This document shows, in pieces, positions 44,242-56,904 of a stretch of 64,000 bases of DNA. Within the stretch, counting starts at the first letter, position 1. Every line of letters begins with the position of its first letter. Under the pieces are notes generated by a model. The model was not told the origin of the DNA, made no database searches, and saw only the letters and a list, made by a program, of their open reading frames with translations. Source of the DNA: Laguncularia racemosa (taxonomy: Eukaryota; Streptophyta; Magnoliopsida; Myrtales; Combretaceae); assembly GCA_037954665.1 (NCBI GenBank), contig JBBMOL010000136.1:434001-498000 (forward strand), given 5' to 3'. The translations under genes were made by a program, and so were the position numbers.

Positions 44242-44960
44242 TCTTAGGAGGAGAAAGAAGATGCAGCAAAACCCTCCAAAACCCCCCCGAAACGGTACGT
44301 TACGGTCGTGCTTGGACTAGCTTCACTAGTTCAGTGAGGTTTTGACTTTTCGCTTGCCGGCGACAGCAGGATAAATCCAGGGGAAAAAAAATAAAACATC
44401 CTCAAAAAAACAACTCCAAAATATATCAAAAAAATGAAACTATCAAAAAATATATTAATTAAAATCAAGTATTAGAAACCGATTTTAAATTGGGCTAATA
44501 TCAAGTATTGAAGACTATCACTGCTTCAATTACACCTTATTTGATATAAAAGGAAAAAAATGAAGGGAACGGATTATAGGGGTATTTGATTCCAAAACAA
44601 AATAAGTATAATGTAAAATTATAATTACACTTATGAAAAATAAATAAATAAATGATGAAGTAAAGGAAGGATAAAATTGAAAATTGCATTCCTCTTCCAC
44701 TCTTCCTCCCCTTTCTCTTCAATTTGGGAGGAATAAAAAATATGTGGGGCCTATGTAAATTTTTCGTTCCCCCCTTAATTCCTTTCTATGATCAAACAAT
44801 AATTTTTTTTTTCTTCCTAGTTTCCTCCCTTTCAATTCTTTCCTCCCTCTTCCCAAGGTGTAAATGACCTATAAATGTTAGAATAAAGGGACTAAAAACT
44901 CTAAAGAGTACATGTATTGAGCATGGCTTCAACCTCAGATAGATGACTTAGAAATTTACA
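44242..44960. other. mEF-G upstream region
   Basis: This is the presumed 5' UTR and promoter of mEF-G read leftwards, then AT-rich DNA. I see no convincing TATA box or second gene. It ends where the 11.6-kb LTR element begins. Confidence 0.4.
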
Positions 44961-45549
44961 TGCATATAGGTGGGTGGGTCCGATTGTTACGTAGTCACGT
45001 ATGTACTACATGATTTTCACATTACACATAAACTTAGAGGAGTAATGCATGATAGGTGAAGGAGCTTTTAGAACATCAAACTCTGTCAATGATAATAAAA
45101 AGCAATAAGTTCTTCAAATAATCAATGGCTTTGTATTTTAAGAGAATAATCCGATAGAGTAATAACGTTTTCTCAAATTATCTCTTTTATTTAAATAAAG
45201 AAAACTTATAAACATTTATAGGGGTTGGCCGTTGATACCATCCGCCAAATCATATTGATCATCAACAATTTAAATAAATTACTTTTAATGAAAAGAATGA
45301 TACATGGGCCTTCTATGTAATTAGGCCTAGTAAATAACTGTCTTTAAATGCATGGGCTTACAAAAAATGTTAATAATAGATAGTCTATTCCAATAGGTCT
45401 TAACTCTAAGTCCACTATACCAAATCTTACATGATTATCCCAAAATCATAGACTTGAATTTTTGCGCCTTATCACTTTAGTAAAAAAAAAAAAGTCAAAT
45501 CCAATTAATTAATGAGCTTAAGGCCTTAAATTAAATTTAGCTCTCTACA
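44961..45549 (-). repeat. 3' LTR of the 11.6-kb element
   Basis: 589 bp, diverged from 55934-56548. Both contain a GGGTTGxCxxT segment followed by an ATCATATTG(A/G)TCA block. Confidence 0.65.
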
Positions 45550-46938
45550 TTTTTACCTCATGACTAAAGTCCTTCAACTTCTTTCGAAGGGGTTTGGATA
45601 TCAAATAGGTCTTTCTAATGACTAAAAAAATTACCTAACGCGTGTCCGCTTGCATAATGACTACATTGCTACCAGACATTCATTTACACAATTTATAATA
45701 CAAAAAACCTAATGCCAAAATTACATACAATTCAAATTTTTCCCAATACACCAATTTGTAACATCATTCAATTGTAAGTGTCATGTTGGGCTAATAGAAA
45801 GCATACATTGCACTCTGGCAATAAACAAGTATTTTCTTAGATAACTCGTGATCCTTTGAATTGATTCTTTCATTTGTATATACATATTTACCTTTGCAAG
45901 GTTAAAACTCTAAGATTTCTAATAAGACTTGAAGCGCATGCCCTTGCAATGTGTTTAGAAATTCCTACTCTCAACTCTTCCACAAGCATGCTATGCATTT
46001 TCTTCTTCTTGAGCTTTTAGCCAGTAGGGCATGTGTAGTCTTCATACAGGGTATTAATTGCATCTTACAGTGGAGATGCATATATATATTTACAAGGCCA
46101 GAATCAAATCTCAATATTGAGATAGCATATTCTTTTATTCCTTTCAAACAATTGCATATTTTCTTTTATCTTCTTTTTTTTTCTTGTCCATCCCATTACA
46201 AACTAGACAAATGTGCAATTCGTTATTCTTTTATCCACATCACAAAGCATTTTCAAATCATATACCCTTGTCCCATGTTTTGGAGCTATGAGACCAATTT
46301 TATTCTTATAAGCAATCCATTGTCACCATCCACATCAAGTTCTCCCATCATTTTATCATTGAACCAATGTCATCACTTAGCATAAAAATGGATCATTACC
46401 CTTGCTACCCACTCCATGCTCTTTCCCATGCAACATCTAAGTAGTTCTTTTTCATATTTTCATTTGTATAGCTAAAAAATAAGACATAGATATTATTGTC
46501 CTTCAATAATTCATTACTTTTACCTTATTGGTTAAGGACATATAGCGAACAGTCCTACTCTCTGTACAAAAGCTAATACCCTTAAAAAGCTGTGAGTTGC
46601 CATAGACCTATTATTTAAACTAATTTCTTTATGTGCATGTGTAAAGCTTTTATTGTTCTTAAAAGGAATAAACCCAATTAATCCATTGCCACCAGAGGAA
46701 CACAAGCCCCAAATGACAAAATACCATGTTTCCATACTTCCATATTCTTTCATTCAACCCACACCCTTCTTTTTATTTCTTATTCTTCTTCTTCTTTCAA
46801 AATACCATGTTTGTTTCTAGTACGAAGCATAGAAGATACAAACATATTATTATATATTTTTTTCCTTTTTCTAGAAATCATGCTGGCCTAATTGAAGCTC
46901 CTTCTTAATTTTTCTTTTCTTTTGTCAAACAGAACACA

Positions 46939-46980
46939 ATATATCTATATCTATATATATAGATATAGATATAGATATAT
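46939..46980. repeat. TATATC/GATATA palindromic microsatellite
   Basis: ATATCTATATCTATATATAT followed by AGATATAGATATAGATATAT forms an almost perfect inverted repeat of about 42 bp. Confidence 0.8.
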
Positions 46981-49149
46981 AATGAGGTTCAAGCTAAATT
47001 TCACCATTTCCTTCCCTCAACTCGAGGAGATACTCTTTTTTGGGACCTCAAAATAATCATTAGCTTTTGGAGCTCCGAGAAGATAAGGAAACCACAGTAA
47101 CCTTTTATAGAATATCTTCATTCAATGGTGAGTAATACTAAAGATAATCTATCTATTTATTTTTATTTTCCTCTATTATATACCTACTTTGACATTTTTA
47201 CTTTCTTTATTCTTGAACTCTTACAGGTGATGTAAGAATTTAATCTATTGACACACTCCCATACTACAATAACGTATTTCGTTAAAAGCAATAACAATCA
47301 ACAATAGAGTAAGCCCTTTTTTTACTCTATTTTGGCTTTTCTTTTAGTCCCTATCTAGCCCTTTTTTTCCCTCCTTTCTTTGATACATGATTCACAATGG
47401 ATGAATCGAAATACGCTAAGGTTTGTGTATTGAATTGTTGGATTCATGACAATGGTATTGTCTTCTCCTTCTCTCATGTGTGTGGCTTGAAATGCTACTA
47501 TTGTATATAGTAGCAATCACATGTACATTTTTTTTTTAACTGCTAGTTTAGCTCTCAGGAATGATGCTACTTAAAACCCTTTTCTTGATTTAATTTGAGT
47601 TTTTTTCACATGGCTTGCATTGATCCCTATTCATTCTCTCCTACAAGCACTATTAGAGTGCATAATGCCATCTCATAAAGTTACTGTGAATTGGAAGTAC
47701 ATTAATCTTGAGAAATGCCTTATGTTACTTGAAATTCATGAAATTACTTGTCTTGATGAATTATATTATACTTCAAGAAGTATTACCTTCCCTATACCCA
47801 AAATCACAAGCTAATAGAGCCCTACTTACATTTTGAGTATAATGACTCTCATAAAACTAAATAGAAGGTTTCTTTTCTCATGTGCCAGCCGAATCTCTTA
47901 ACGTAAAAGCCAAATAATGACAACCCCACACATCAGCTCCATTTTGTTTTGGGGGGAAACACAACACACACAAGCCTTTTTCTCACATATGAAGTTGCTA
48001 GGCAAGGAAAGCATCTTACAGTATATCTCAACCACAAATTAAGTGTGTGTGTCTTTTTTTTTTTATCTAATCAAGCAAGTTCACTTGATTAAATATATGT
48101 ATATAGGAAGCTCTGTGATTTGATTCAGCATACTCATGAACCATGTTTGAAAGTTTTTGCTTTTTTTATATTCTTAGGCCATTCATTGCTCTTTGTTACT
48201 TCTTTTTTCCTTATCGGCTCAACATAAAAGTGAGTGTGTGTTTGTTTTTATCTTTTTAGGACTTCGATTTCTATTTTCTTTTTCTTTAATTTTTACTTCT
48301 TTTTTTTTAAAAGGGCTTTTATTGGCATTGTTTGTATCAATATTGTTACTTGCAAAAACCAAGTTCGAGTCATCATGATTTAGTGAGTCATCATTGAGTT
48401 TGCTATCTAGCAAATAACAGATGAAAAGAGGTAGTGGCAACTATTGAAAGAGGACGACACCGATGGTCAAAATAGAGTGAACTATTGTACTCTCTCTCTC
48501 TCTTTTGTGGTTTTTCCATTAATGTCATTCTTATTGCAATAATGCTGTCTAACATCTCCATCACAGCAAATAAAGGCTACCAAAGATTTGATTAGACACC
48601 CAATTGTGAAAAGACATTAAGCAAGTAGATTCAACTGCTTGTCTTTTTGGTTTTAAGAAAAATAAAGGCTAAGAAAGATGCAAAGACCACTCATACATTT
48701 GATAATGTACATGAACAATACATTTGTAACAACTTTCTAGTGTGGGTTGAAGATATAAATAATAAACCATCCATTTAGTTACTTAAATGAGTAAAATTCT
48801 TGTCATTTTCATCTAGTATAGGTTTGACCTTGTTGTTCTTAAGAGCATTTACCACATACTATATCTTTATTCTATCCTTAAAGCCCTTCTTTTTCGATTT
48901 CCCTTTTTTTTTTTTTTTGAACTTGTATTAGCTATAAAAGTCCATGCCAAATACTTGTTACTACCATTGATGTTGCACATTTTGGCTTTACTTATATATA
49001 TTTATTGACATCTCTCGACTTCAAAGAAGATCCTAAAATTATTTTCTTTCTCACTCATTTTGCAGGTGAAGGAATCTGGCAATTTGAGGAGTTTATGTAA
49101 TAAGGGTAAAGTGACAATAGACTTCACTTTCGCTTGTAATGAGTAGTGG

Positions 49150-49390
49150 AGGAGGTCTAACTTTTTGTTGTTCTATCTCTAATTGCTATTAAGTTTGCAA
49201 GGCGACACAATTTTAAGAGGTCTGACTCTTTTATTGTGTTGTACTCTAGTCACTCACAAGTTTGCAAGCTTAGGTCAGGAGTGAAGTAGTGACAACTTGA
49301 TTTGCAATTATGATGAGTGAGGCCCTAGATTTTAAGAGGTCCAACTCTTTACTGTCTCATATTCCAATTGTTCATAGATTTGTGAATCTT
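49150..49390. repeat. Three degenerate copies of a GAGGTC(T/C)(A/G)ACT motif unit
   Basis: AGGAGGTCTAACTTTTTGTT, AAGAGGTCTGACTCTTTTAT and AAGAGGTCCAACTCTTTACT begin related units near 49152, 49216 and 49336. Each is followed by a TTTG(C/T)(A/G)A(G/T) end about 50 bp later. Confidence 0.55.
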
Positions 49391-50812
49391 GTTGTCTCTC
49401 ATAAAGTAGAAGTATTGATTAACGGACAATAAGAGAGGTAAAGCAATAATAAGAGGGTCTCCTTGATTAGTGTCAGCTACTTCATTTGCCCTCATTAAGT
49501 GTGCATTTACTCAAGTTAGCTCTTCTTCTCTTCTCTTTCTTCCTTTTTTTTTTAATTTACTTTTCTTTCTAATATCTACCATAATGTGCTAATCTAATCT
49601 CCTTTCAAGATTAAACAAAGGCTTTCTTTTGTTAGATCAATTAGGCCCAAGAATTATCAATCATTGCTAAGCTTCACCATATGTCATTTGACTTTCCTAG
49701 CAATGGCTTCAAAAATCCCTTACAAACACTAAAAGGTGGCTTTCAAACTTAAAAACCTAGCATGCTAATTAGGCCGCTTATAGCACTCCATCAGTCTTAC
49801 TAACTTCCTCCTTTCACATCCATTGATCTCTTTAAAGAAGTAAATAGATAAGTAAATAAAGAGGAACAAGGCTTCATTAATATAACCAAACTTTGACAAA
49901 TTAATTGAATTGGGTACTTAAGACTTGTAGGCTCCAGTAGGATGGGAACTGCAAAACTTAATTAGCTTTAACTTCCTGATAGAGAAGGCAACAGAGGATT
50001 AAATTTCTCATGGCTCAAATATTTTACTTAAAAGTCTATAATAGATTGCTCTACCACTAATAAGTACAAAATGTTACCTATATCATTGGCCATATTACGC
50101 GGAAACAACTTTTTGCCTACTAAACCAAGTCTCATGTGGTTATATTTGACTCGCTTCAAATCTTTAAAAAAAAAATGATCACTTAAGTGCAAGTTCCCAT
50201 CTTAACTCTAGTGTCATGGGCTCATAGAGTAGACATAACATAAGATGCTAGTATAGCTTGATCATCTGATTTAGAATAAACCTAATCCACTATTCCCATA
50301 TCTTGCATGTTGTAACCATTTATAAAAAATCCTCACACCTTAAGCCAAAGAGCACAAGGCATTGCTTGATCAAACATTTAACCTTATTAAGCCAACCATT
50401 TCGTGATAGCTAGTATCAATGTTGCCATACATATCCTACAATAGCTTTATCCTAAAATCATAATCTAATGATTACAAGTAGATATTATTTTACCTTTCAT
50501 AGAGGCATATGCCATAATATTATAAACAGGTCTATCTATTGTGCTACTCATCACATTTAAACTTGCAACAAATAATTAGTGTCTTTTGGCTAATTATTGA
50601 CTATCTTTCACATCCAAGTGTTAGGCTTTCCATGAATAAATTATGTACATAATTATGTATTACCACTGATCGTAGAGCACCATAACGATATTGAATAGCA
50701 CATAGATTAAAGCATAGATTAAAATTTTTCATCCCTCGTATATTAACTTGATGGAAGAGATGTCATGTATGCATAAGTTCATTTCATTTTTCTTCTCAAG
50801 CACATACTTACA

Positions 50813-50925
50813 CACTTAATGTTTGATTAATTGATATTGCATGCATGAACTTCCCCATTGCACATGCACTTGATGTTTGATTAATGGACCTTACATGCAT
50901 AACCTTCCTCATTACATCGCTCCAA
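50813..50925. repeat. Two-copy tandem repeat, period about 56 bp
   Basis: ACTTAATGTTTGATTAATTG recurs as ACTTGATGTTTGATTAATGG, with the following ATGCAT...CTTCC parts also shared. Confidence 0.65.
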
Positions 50926-51476
50926 TTATAATGTATACAACTTATACACATGTATATTACATCCATCGTTCACACTTCATTTCATTTGATAGAAAGCCTT
51001 TCAAACTTAGTTACTTTACTATATATCTACCATGTGTGCTTCATTTCATTTGTGCAACTCATTTCATTCAATGGAACTTTCAAACTTAACTATCTCTTCC
51101 TTATACTTTGTAGGTAAAGTAGCATCAACTGGTCAAGTCAACTTTCACTCTTCCTCTCCTCCCTCGAGTGGTAGTAACTACATTTAGTCTTTGTTACCAC
51201 TTCTGAAGTTCAATAGTTGTTTGAACCATTATCACTCAAACATGATCCCATTTCATCCTTCCAAGTATCATGCATAGACCAAGTACTTAAAAGCAAGTAT
51301 CATGGCGAGAAATCGCTTATGAATATCATGTGAAATAATCACCATGTAGTGAGGATCATGATAGAGCGTTAAGTTTAACAAGTCCCATATAAGGAGGTTG
51401 TGTAGAGTCACGTGATGCAAAGCTCTAACAAAAATGCCATTCACATTACATTAACAGTGTTCAACATAGTGATGCA

Positions 51477-51556
51477 TGCAAGAGTGTGCTCATGCACCAG
51501 CACGGTGAGCAATGTGCATAAGAGTGTACTTGCACATGAGCATGATGAGCAATGTG
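51477..51556. repeat. Two-copy tandem repeat, period about 40 bp
   Basis: Each unit carries AAGAGTGT(G/A)CT, then a GCAC block, then GTGAGCAATGTG or ATGAGCAATGTG. Confidence 0.65.
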
Positions 51557-52764
51557 TACACAAGTACATTTCGAGTACATTACACCATATGCATTACATC
51601 TGAATACCATACATAGAGAGTATTATACAAGTTAAGCATCATGAGTAGCAATCATCATGTATAACTTGTATCTTGATGAACTGTGAGGAGCTTTATTTCC
51701 ACTTCAATGGTGATATAGCAATAACACAAAGGCCTTTAATGCATCTTTTGAGAGAAGAAATTGACATTGAGCCTTAAAATCTAGAGGAGAGCAATCCATG
51801 TTGGTGTATAGTTGCATTTTAACGTTTATGTTAATGAAACACCATCCCTTGATCATGGCTATAAAATACAAGAGTTACATCTAGTAAAACTTTCTCATAT
51901 ACTGCATCAAACTTCCTCCACCAATTATTAGCATATCATAGGCAACTCTTGTTGCAGACATTCCCTCATGCCACTATTGGAAACTAAGTGTTGTAATTTA
52001 GTCTCTTAGTCCTTAAGAGTTACAATGCCTTGAAAGAAAAGATATAGTTAACTTCATAGCAGTACACATGTAACATGGATTGCATATGTGTACTTGTAAT
52101 GACCTAGTTGTGGTAGTGAACATTAACCTAAGCCCCTTGCCATTGTAATCCTTTCAATCATGCAATCGTAACTCCCTTTCCTTTGTAACATAACTTGTAA
52201 TGAAGTATTGGGAAATCAATGAGAATAATGAGATTCATACATTCGCTTTCGTACTCATGTATTCTCTTGATGCTTATTTGGCTTTCATCGGTGTATCTTA
52301 TCATCATGCAATTATGAGCAATAGTTTTTACTTTGTAGCATGCTAAAAGATTATATGTGAGATTGCTTCAATTTCCTTAATGATTCGTGAGGCATTAATA
52401 TACATTGTGAATATGAAGCATATCTAAACTTTGTAGTGATATAGCCAAGTATGATGTGTAAGGAAACACTATCAATAATGGAGACTAACAAGGAAACATC
52501 ATTGAGTGTGGAGTATATTATGTATTTAGAGACCACAAGCATAAAGACTTTACATGCTTAGGAGCAAAGGCTTCAACTAAGCAATAATGTTGTTTGACAT
52601 AAAGTGATAATGTTACTTTTGCTACCCCATCTTTTGACAACACTATGCAGTTAGGAGCAAAAGCTCAACTTAGCCGCATTAGTGGTAAGTAACATAAATG
52701 TGAGTTTCTTGTATTATTTCACACATTGGAATGAAGTTATACTTGTTAATGATAACAGTTGAAC

Positions 52765-52808
52765 AATCCCTCTTAAGAAAGTATACAATCCCTCTTAAGA
52801 AAGTATAC
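52765..52808. repeat. Two exact 22-bp tandem copies
   Basis: AATCCCTCTTAAGAAAGTAT plus AC is present twice exactly, followed by a partial third copy AATCGTGCTTAAG. Confidence 0.85.
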
Positions 52809-53519
52809 AATCGTGCTTAAGCAGTGATGTGGCATTTATTACTTGGGATCAAAAGTCTTTTTTTTCCCTTATTAGTCAAGGGGGGTATTTCCTGTTAGTT
52901 GACTGCTCAACATAACTTAGCTAGGATATTACCTAGAATTAAACCTTGTCTTGAGAGGTTTATCACTTTCTCTTTAATGCTCAAAGAGAATGTGCTTTAT
53001 ACTCAGCTATCATGGCTAGTTATGTGCCTTAGAGACAATGCTCCTACCAGTTTGCAGTGTATAAGCTATTATCATCATCGTATACTTGGGAGTCAAAGCT
53101 CTTATTAGTTAGCAACAACATTTAGACTATATCTTATACTCATTATTGTTTCTTTTTCTTAACTAAAAGGGTTTGGTTGCCCCCTTAAATTTCAATTATT
53201 TTATGAAAATGGCTTTATGCACTAAGGGGACTAATCTTTTACTTTATAGCAACAATGATAATAAAAGGAGAATACCCAAGCTCATTATAGTATGAAAATT
53301 GTTCAACTAATCAGAAGCATCTATCGCTTTGCTTGCACATAAAAAGAGAAAGTCAAGATGGAAAACTATTGAGGACATTTTGTTATAAATGGTTGTTATA
53401 CTTTTTAACCTATGTGGTGTTTTTCACTTGTTTTCTTTTGTTTCTTAGTACCACCATAACAACTACACATCTTCCTCTTCTTAGGTTTTTTGGTGTGATT
53501 TTCTTTCTATGTGGGTAGC

Positions 53520-55891
53520 GATGGCTTAAGGGGTTCCACTATAGGTGTATCCCTTTTATTTATGTTTTCATCAAAGAAGGTTGCTTCAACAAGATGGCGT
53601 TTACTATACTTGAATGGATTCTTTGTCTTTGGAATGAAGGCATTCTTCCTGTTCTAGTGTCTTTCTGTGCATTAATGGTATGTTGATAGTATCATATTGT
53701 GTTCATGTAATCATGCCCTTTCTATGAGGAGATGTAGGGTACATGCATATTAATCACATGAAACCATGTGGAGTAATGGATAGGACCAATATCAAAGTCT
53801 ACTTTGATGCACCCCATTATCTTTGTTGAAGACTAAGAAAAGCTACTTACTATGATGGGATGTTTCACTAAGTGTCTGATACCTATTTTTGTAGTCTTGA
53901 AAGTAGACATTGGTATGATATTGAGCAAGAATCCATTGTTAATGAACTTCATCTTGATCGAATAACCATTAAGTACACTTTCTATGTATAAAGGGTGACT
54001 GTGATTGAAATTCCTTATGCACAAATTAGCCCTAGTGAATGTAATCACATCATCACCTATTGAAACTATTCCCTCTATAGGCTATGTTATGATACACTCA
54101 TCATATTGGCCTTGGGCAATTCTTATGAGTGCAATTGTTGCAATGAGTCATACATCCTTATTAAAACCAAGAATGTCAAAGAACTTGTTAACATTTAAAG
54201 TCTTTAGTAAAGCAATGATTGCATTCTTATCTCTATTTGTTTCATCTTCAAGTGCTTCATTCCTATCTTTATATGTCCTAGTAGGCTGCACATCTATTAG
54301 TTTTGACGTTGCAAGATTATGAGTGATGGCATTTGCAGTACCATGTTAGATGTTGTATGTTAGAAGCAGGTTATTGCAAATGTCATTGTCCTCAATGATG
54401 AGTTCTTCCCTTTACACTCCCTTATTAAACATCTCCTTTAAAGTGAAGCAATCTTTAGTGAAATGTCCAAAAATTACATGGAATTTACGAAATCTAGGAT
54501 CATTTTTCTTTTCCATGGTGGAGAGGCACTCTACTCTTGGAATTTTAACATTTCCATCTCATATCCATACATCAAGCATTGCTTGTACCTTCCCCATTAG
54601 GCATGGATATATCAATGCTGATGTAGAGCCCCTTGTCATCTTAACTCTAGATTTCCCAATCTTAAGCTTCTTCTCTCCTTTAGATTCCTCTCCTCAAGCC
54701 AAACTTACAAATGGTGCCCATTTGTTAGACTTGGGACTTTTGCCCTTTTGCTTTGTTACAGAAATGTTGGTCCTTCGTGCATTTTCAATCAATACAACAA
54801 ATGACATTAAAACCAATTCTCTAGATGTATTGCGTATTTAGTGAACATACTTTGGACGCAAATTTTTACTAGCTCCTTTTCATCATAGATGTCTTAAATG
54901 CCTAAAGAGCATTCTCTAAAATGTTCAATTTATTATATCACGTCTTCCCTAGGTTTTTGCTAAATTCATCCTATGTTAGTTAAGGTAACTTTTTCTTGAG
55001 TAGAAAAGAACTTCTCCAGGAATGTCTTGCACAAATCCTAGTGGAAGATCAACATACTATGTGTATGCCTTCTCTATGAAGGACTTAAAGAACTTATTAA
55101 GTTTTAAATCATCATCCAACTAATATGCTTTTAATGTTTCAATGGACTTTAGTAGGTGCTCCTTTGCACTTCCTCTCTTTCTATTAAAAAGCATTAACTT
55201 AAGACTCACACAATCTTTAGGGTAAGGTTTGATTGCAATCCACTGATTGTATGAGAGCATAAGATCTAACACTTCCATAGTAGACTTTGTTTGTATCTCC
55301 CTCAAATACATGTCCAGATCCTCCTTAGTAACAAACATACTTTTAGGAGTAGATGTTGTAGCCTCTATAGGGGTGGTAAGTGTAAGATTAACATGAATTG
55401 TATATCCCCCAATAACACCTTGTAGCATAAGCACAGTGAGTGAGGTTGAAGAACCCCCAATATGAATTCCTTAGTCCTTAGCCTCAAGTGTAAGATGTTG
55501 TGCAACTACGGGTTCTAGTATAGGAGCTTGTTCCTTAGCCCTAAGAGTAGCTTCTTGATTGATTAGAGCTAGGTTGAAAGGTTGGGGTGTGTAGAGGGTA
55601 GGTTACTACACACTAACAATAGAATTTGGCAAAGTTACACCTTATTATGCAATAGCAAAGGCTACCATACCAAGTATATATTGAGCAAGCATCATTATGA
55701 ATTGGTTCACCATTCTAGCATTCTCTCGAACTACAACACCACTTGTACATTATCAAGTGGAGGCTCTTAAGTAGTGTCAATAGGCTTAGCATTTTCAAGT
55801 GAAGCTAGTTGCTCAGTTATTTTAGGGTTAACCTTGTGATCTTGATTGATATATCGCTAGGCTTAGATATCCTTCTCCTTGGGGTTGCCAT
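53520..55891 (-). pseudogene. Gypsy gag-protease remnant of the 11.6-kb element
   Basis: The start ATG is at 55891 (MATPRRRISKPSDIS). A gag core fragment (55120-55434) reads NQWIAIKPYPKD and SAKEHLLKSIE. The C-terminal gag reads FHVIFGHFTKDCFTLKE (about 54460-54500). A protease-like segment at about 53833-54048 has HSHPLYIESVLNG and LLNIIPMSTF, with the catalytic DTG region reading INN. Then VDFDIGPIHYSTWFHVI follows (about 53740-53800). This resembles plant gypsy elements of the Tat/Athila type. Many stops are present. Confidence 0.65.
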
Positions 55892-55933
55892 CAAAAAGTT
55901 GTTAACTTCCTCTTCTTAGCAGAATTGACAAAA

Positions 55934-56548
55934 TGTAAGTAAGTGGGTTCATTCGTAGAGTAGTCACATGCATGTTGCGAAATCTTTATGTTACATGTGA
56001 ACCTAAAAGAGTGATGTGTGATGGCATATAGGAAGATGATCAGGGGTGAATAAAATGAAGAGGAGGAGTAGGCAATCCTAATAGGTCTAAACAAATCAAT
56101 GATAGATAGATGAGCCTTTAGAGTATCAAACTCTACTAATGATAGTGAAAAGCAATTAGTTACTCAAATAATCAAAGGTTTAATCTGTTGAGAGAATAAT
56201 CTAGTTGAGTGATGGCATTCTCCCAAATTCTCTCTCCTATCCAAACAAAGAAAGATTATAGGTATTTATAAGGGTTGACTATCAATGTCATCCATTGGAT
56301 CATATTGGTCACTAACAATCTAGATGAATCTCTTTTAATGAGAGGAAGGATGCGTGTGCCATTCATATAACTAGGCCCAATGAAGATCTCTCTTTAGGTG
56401 CATGAGCTTTACCATGCTAAATTTCTCCCAATCATTCCAAAGTTATGAGCTTGGCTCTTTGGGCTTTGTCACTTCAGCTTAAAAAGTTAAATCCAATTAA
56501 TTAATGGAATTAAGATTTTAAATTAAATTTATCCCTCTCCAGCATACA
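55934..56548 (-). repeat. 5' LTR of the 11.6-kb element
   Basis: 615 bp from TGTAAGTAAGTGGG to CAGCATACA. The gag ATG lies 43 bp inside the element, at 55891. Confidence 0.65.
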
Positions 56549-56904
56549 TTAAATCTATTATTTGTTATAGGAAGACAATGAAGAAAACGAAAAAGATATT
56601 TACTACTTCATAGTGAGCACTTCACATCGGGTTTCCAATAACACCTAATGTTATTATAATTTAAAATCAGGTTTTCAATACTCATTTTCAACCAATATAT
56701 ATTTTGAATTACTATTTCATTTTTTTTAATGCTATAAATTTTATTTCTTTTTCTATTTGATTTCCTCTACTTCAATAGAATTTGATTTGCTCACTCTATA
56801 AAATCTAATATAATATTTATTTCATAAAGATAGAATATAATATAGTTTGCTAAAAAAATTATATGTTATTTCCATAAAATAACAATAGTTTTTGTATAAA
56901 ATAA
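56549..56904. other. AT-rich spacer
   Basis: No coding, repeat or RNA signal was recognised between the LTR at 56548 and the TIR element at about 56905. Confidence 0.4.

Larger units (their letters stand above)
45550..53519. other. Long non-coding, repeat-rich interior of the 11.6-kb element
   Basis: AT-rich DNA with many T runs and no frame longer than chance. It contains several short tandem duplications, listed separately, at 49150-49390, 50813-50925, 51477-51556, 52559-53115 and 52765-52808. Nothing links it to a known RT, integrase or host gene. Confidence 0.5.
44961..56548 (-). mobile_element. Large 11.6-kb LTR element with gag-PR only
   Basis: Direct repeats at 44961-45549 and 55934-56548 share many blocks (GTAGTCAC, AATAATCAA, CCAATTAATTAATG) and have TGTA/TACA-type ends. 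Next to the right repeat, on the minus strand, are gypsy gag and protease remnants, so the right repeat is the 5' LTR. The remaining interior of about 8 kb (45550-53520) shows no RT, RNase H or integrase in any frame I read. No target duplication was found and the LTRs are diverged, so it is old. It could alternatively be two related insertions. Confidence 0.62.

Noticed and set aside
45951..46385. Plus-strand ORF of 144 residues
   Set aside because: No recognisable domain, AT-rich, inside the non-coding interior of the 11.6-kb element. Probably chance.
52765..52808. 22-bp exact repeats as a CRISPR-like array
   Set aside because: The copies are directly adjacent with no spacers, and the genome is a plant's.
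54350..54841. Plus-strand ORF of 163 residues
   Set aside because: It is antisense to gag C-terminal sequence (GHFTKDCFTLKE) on the minus strand.
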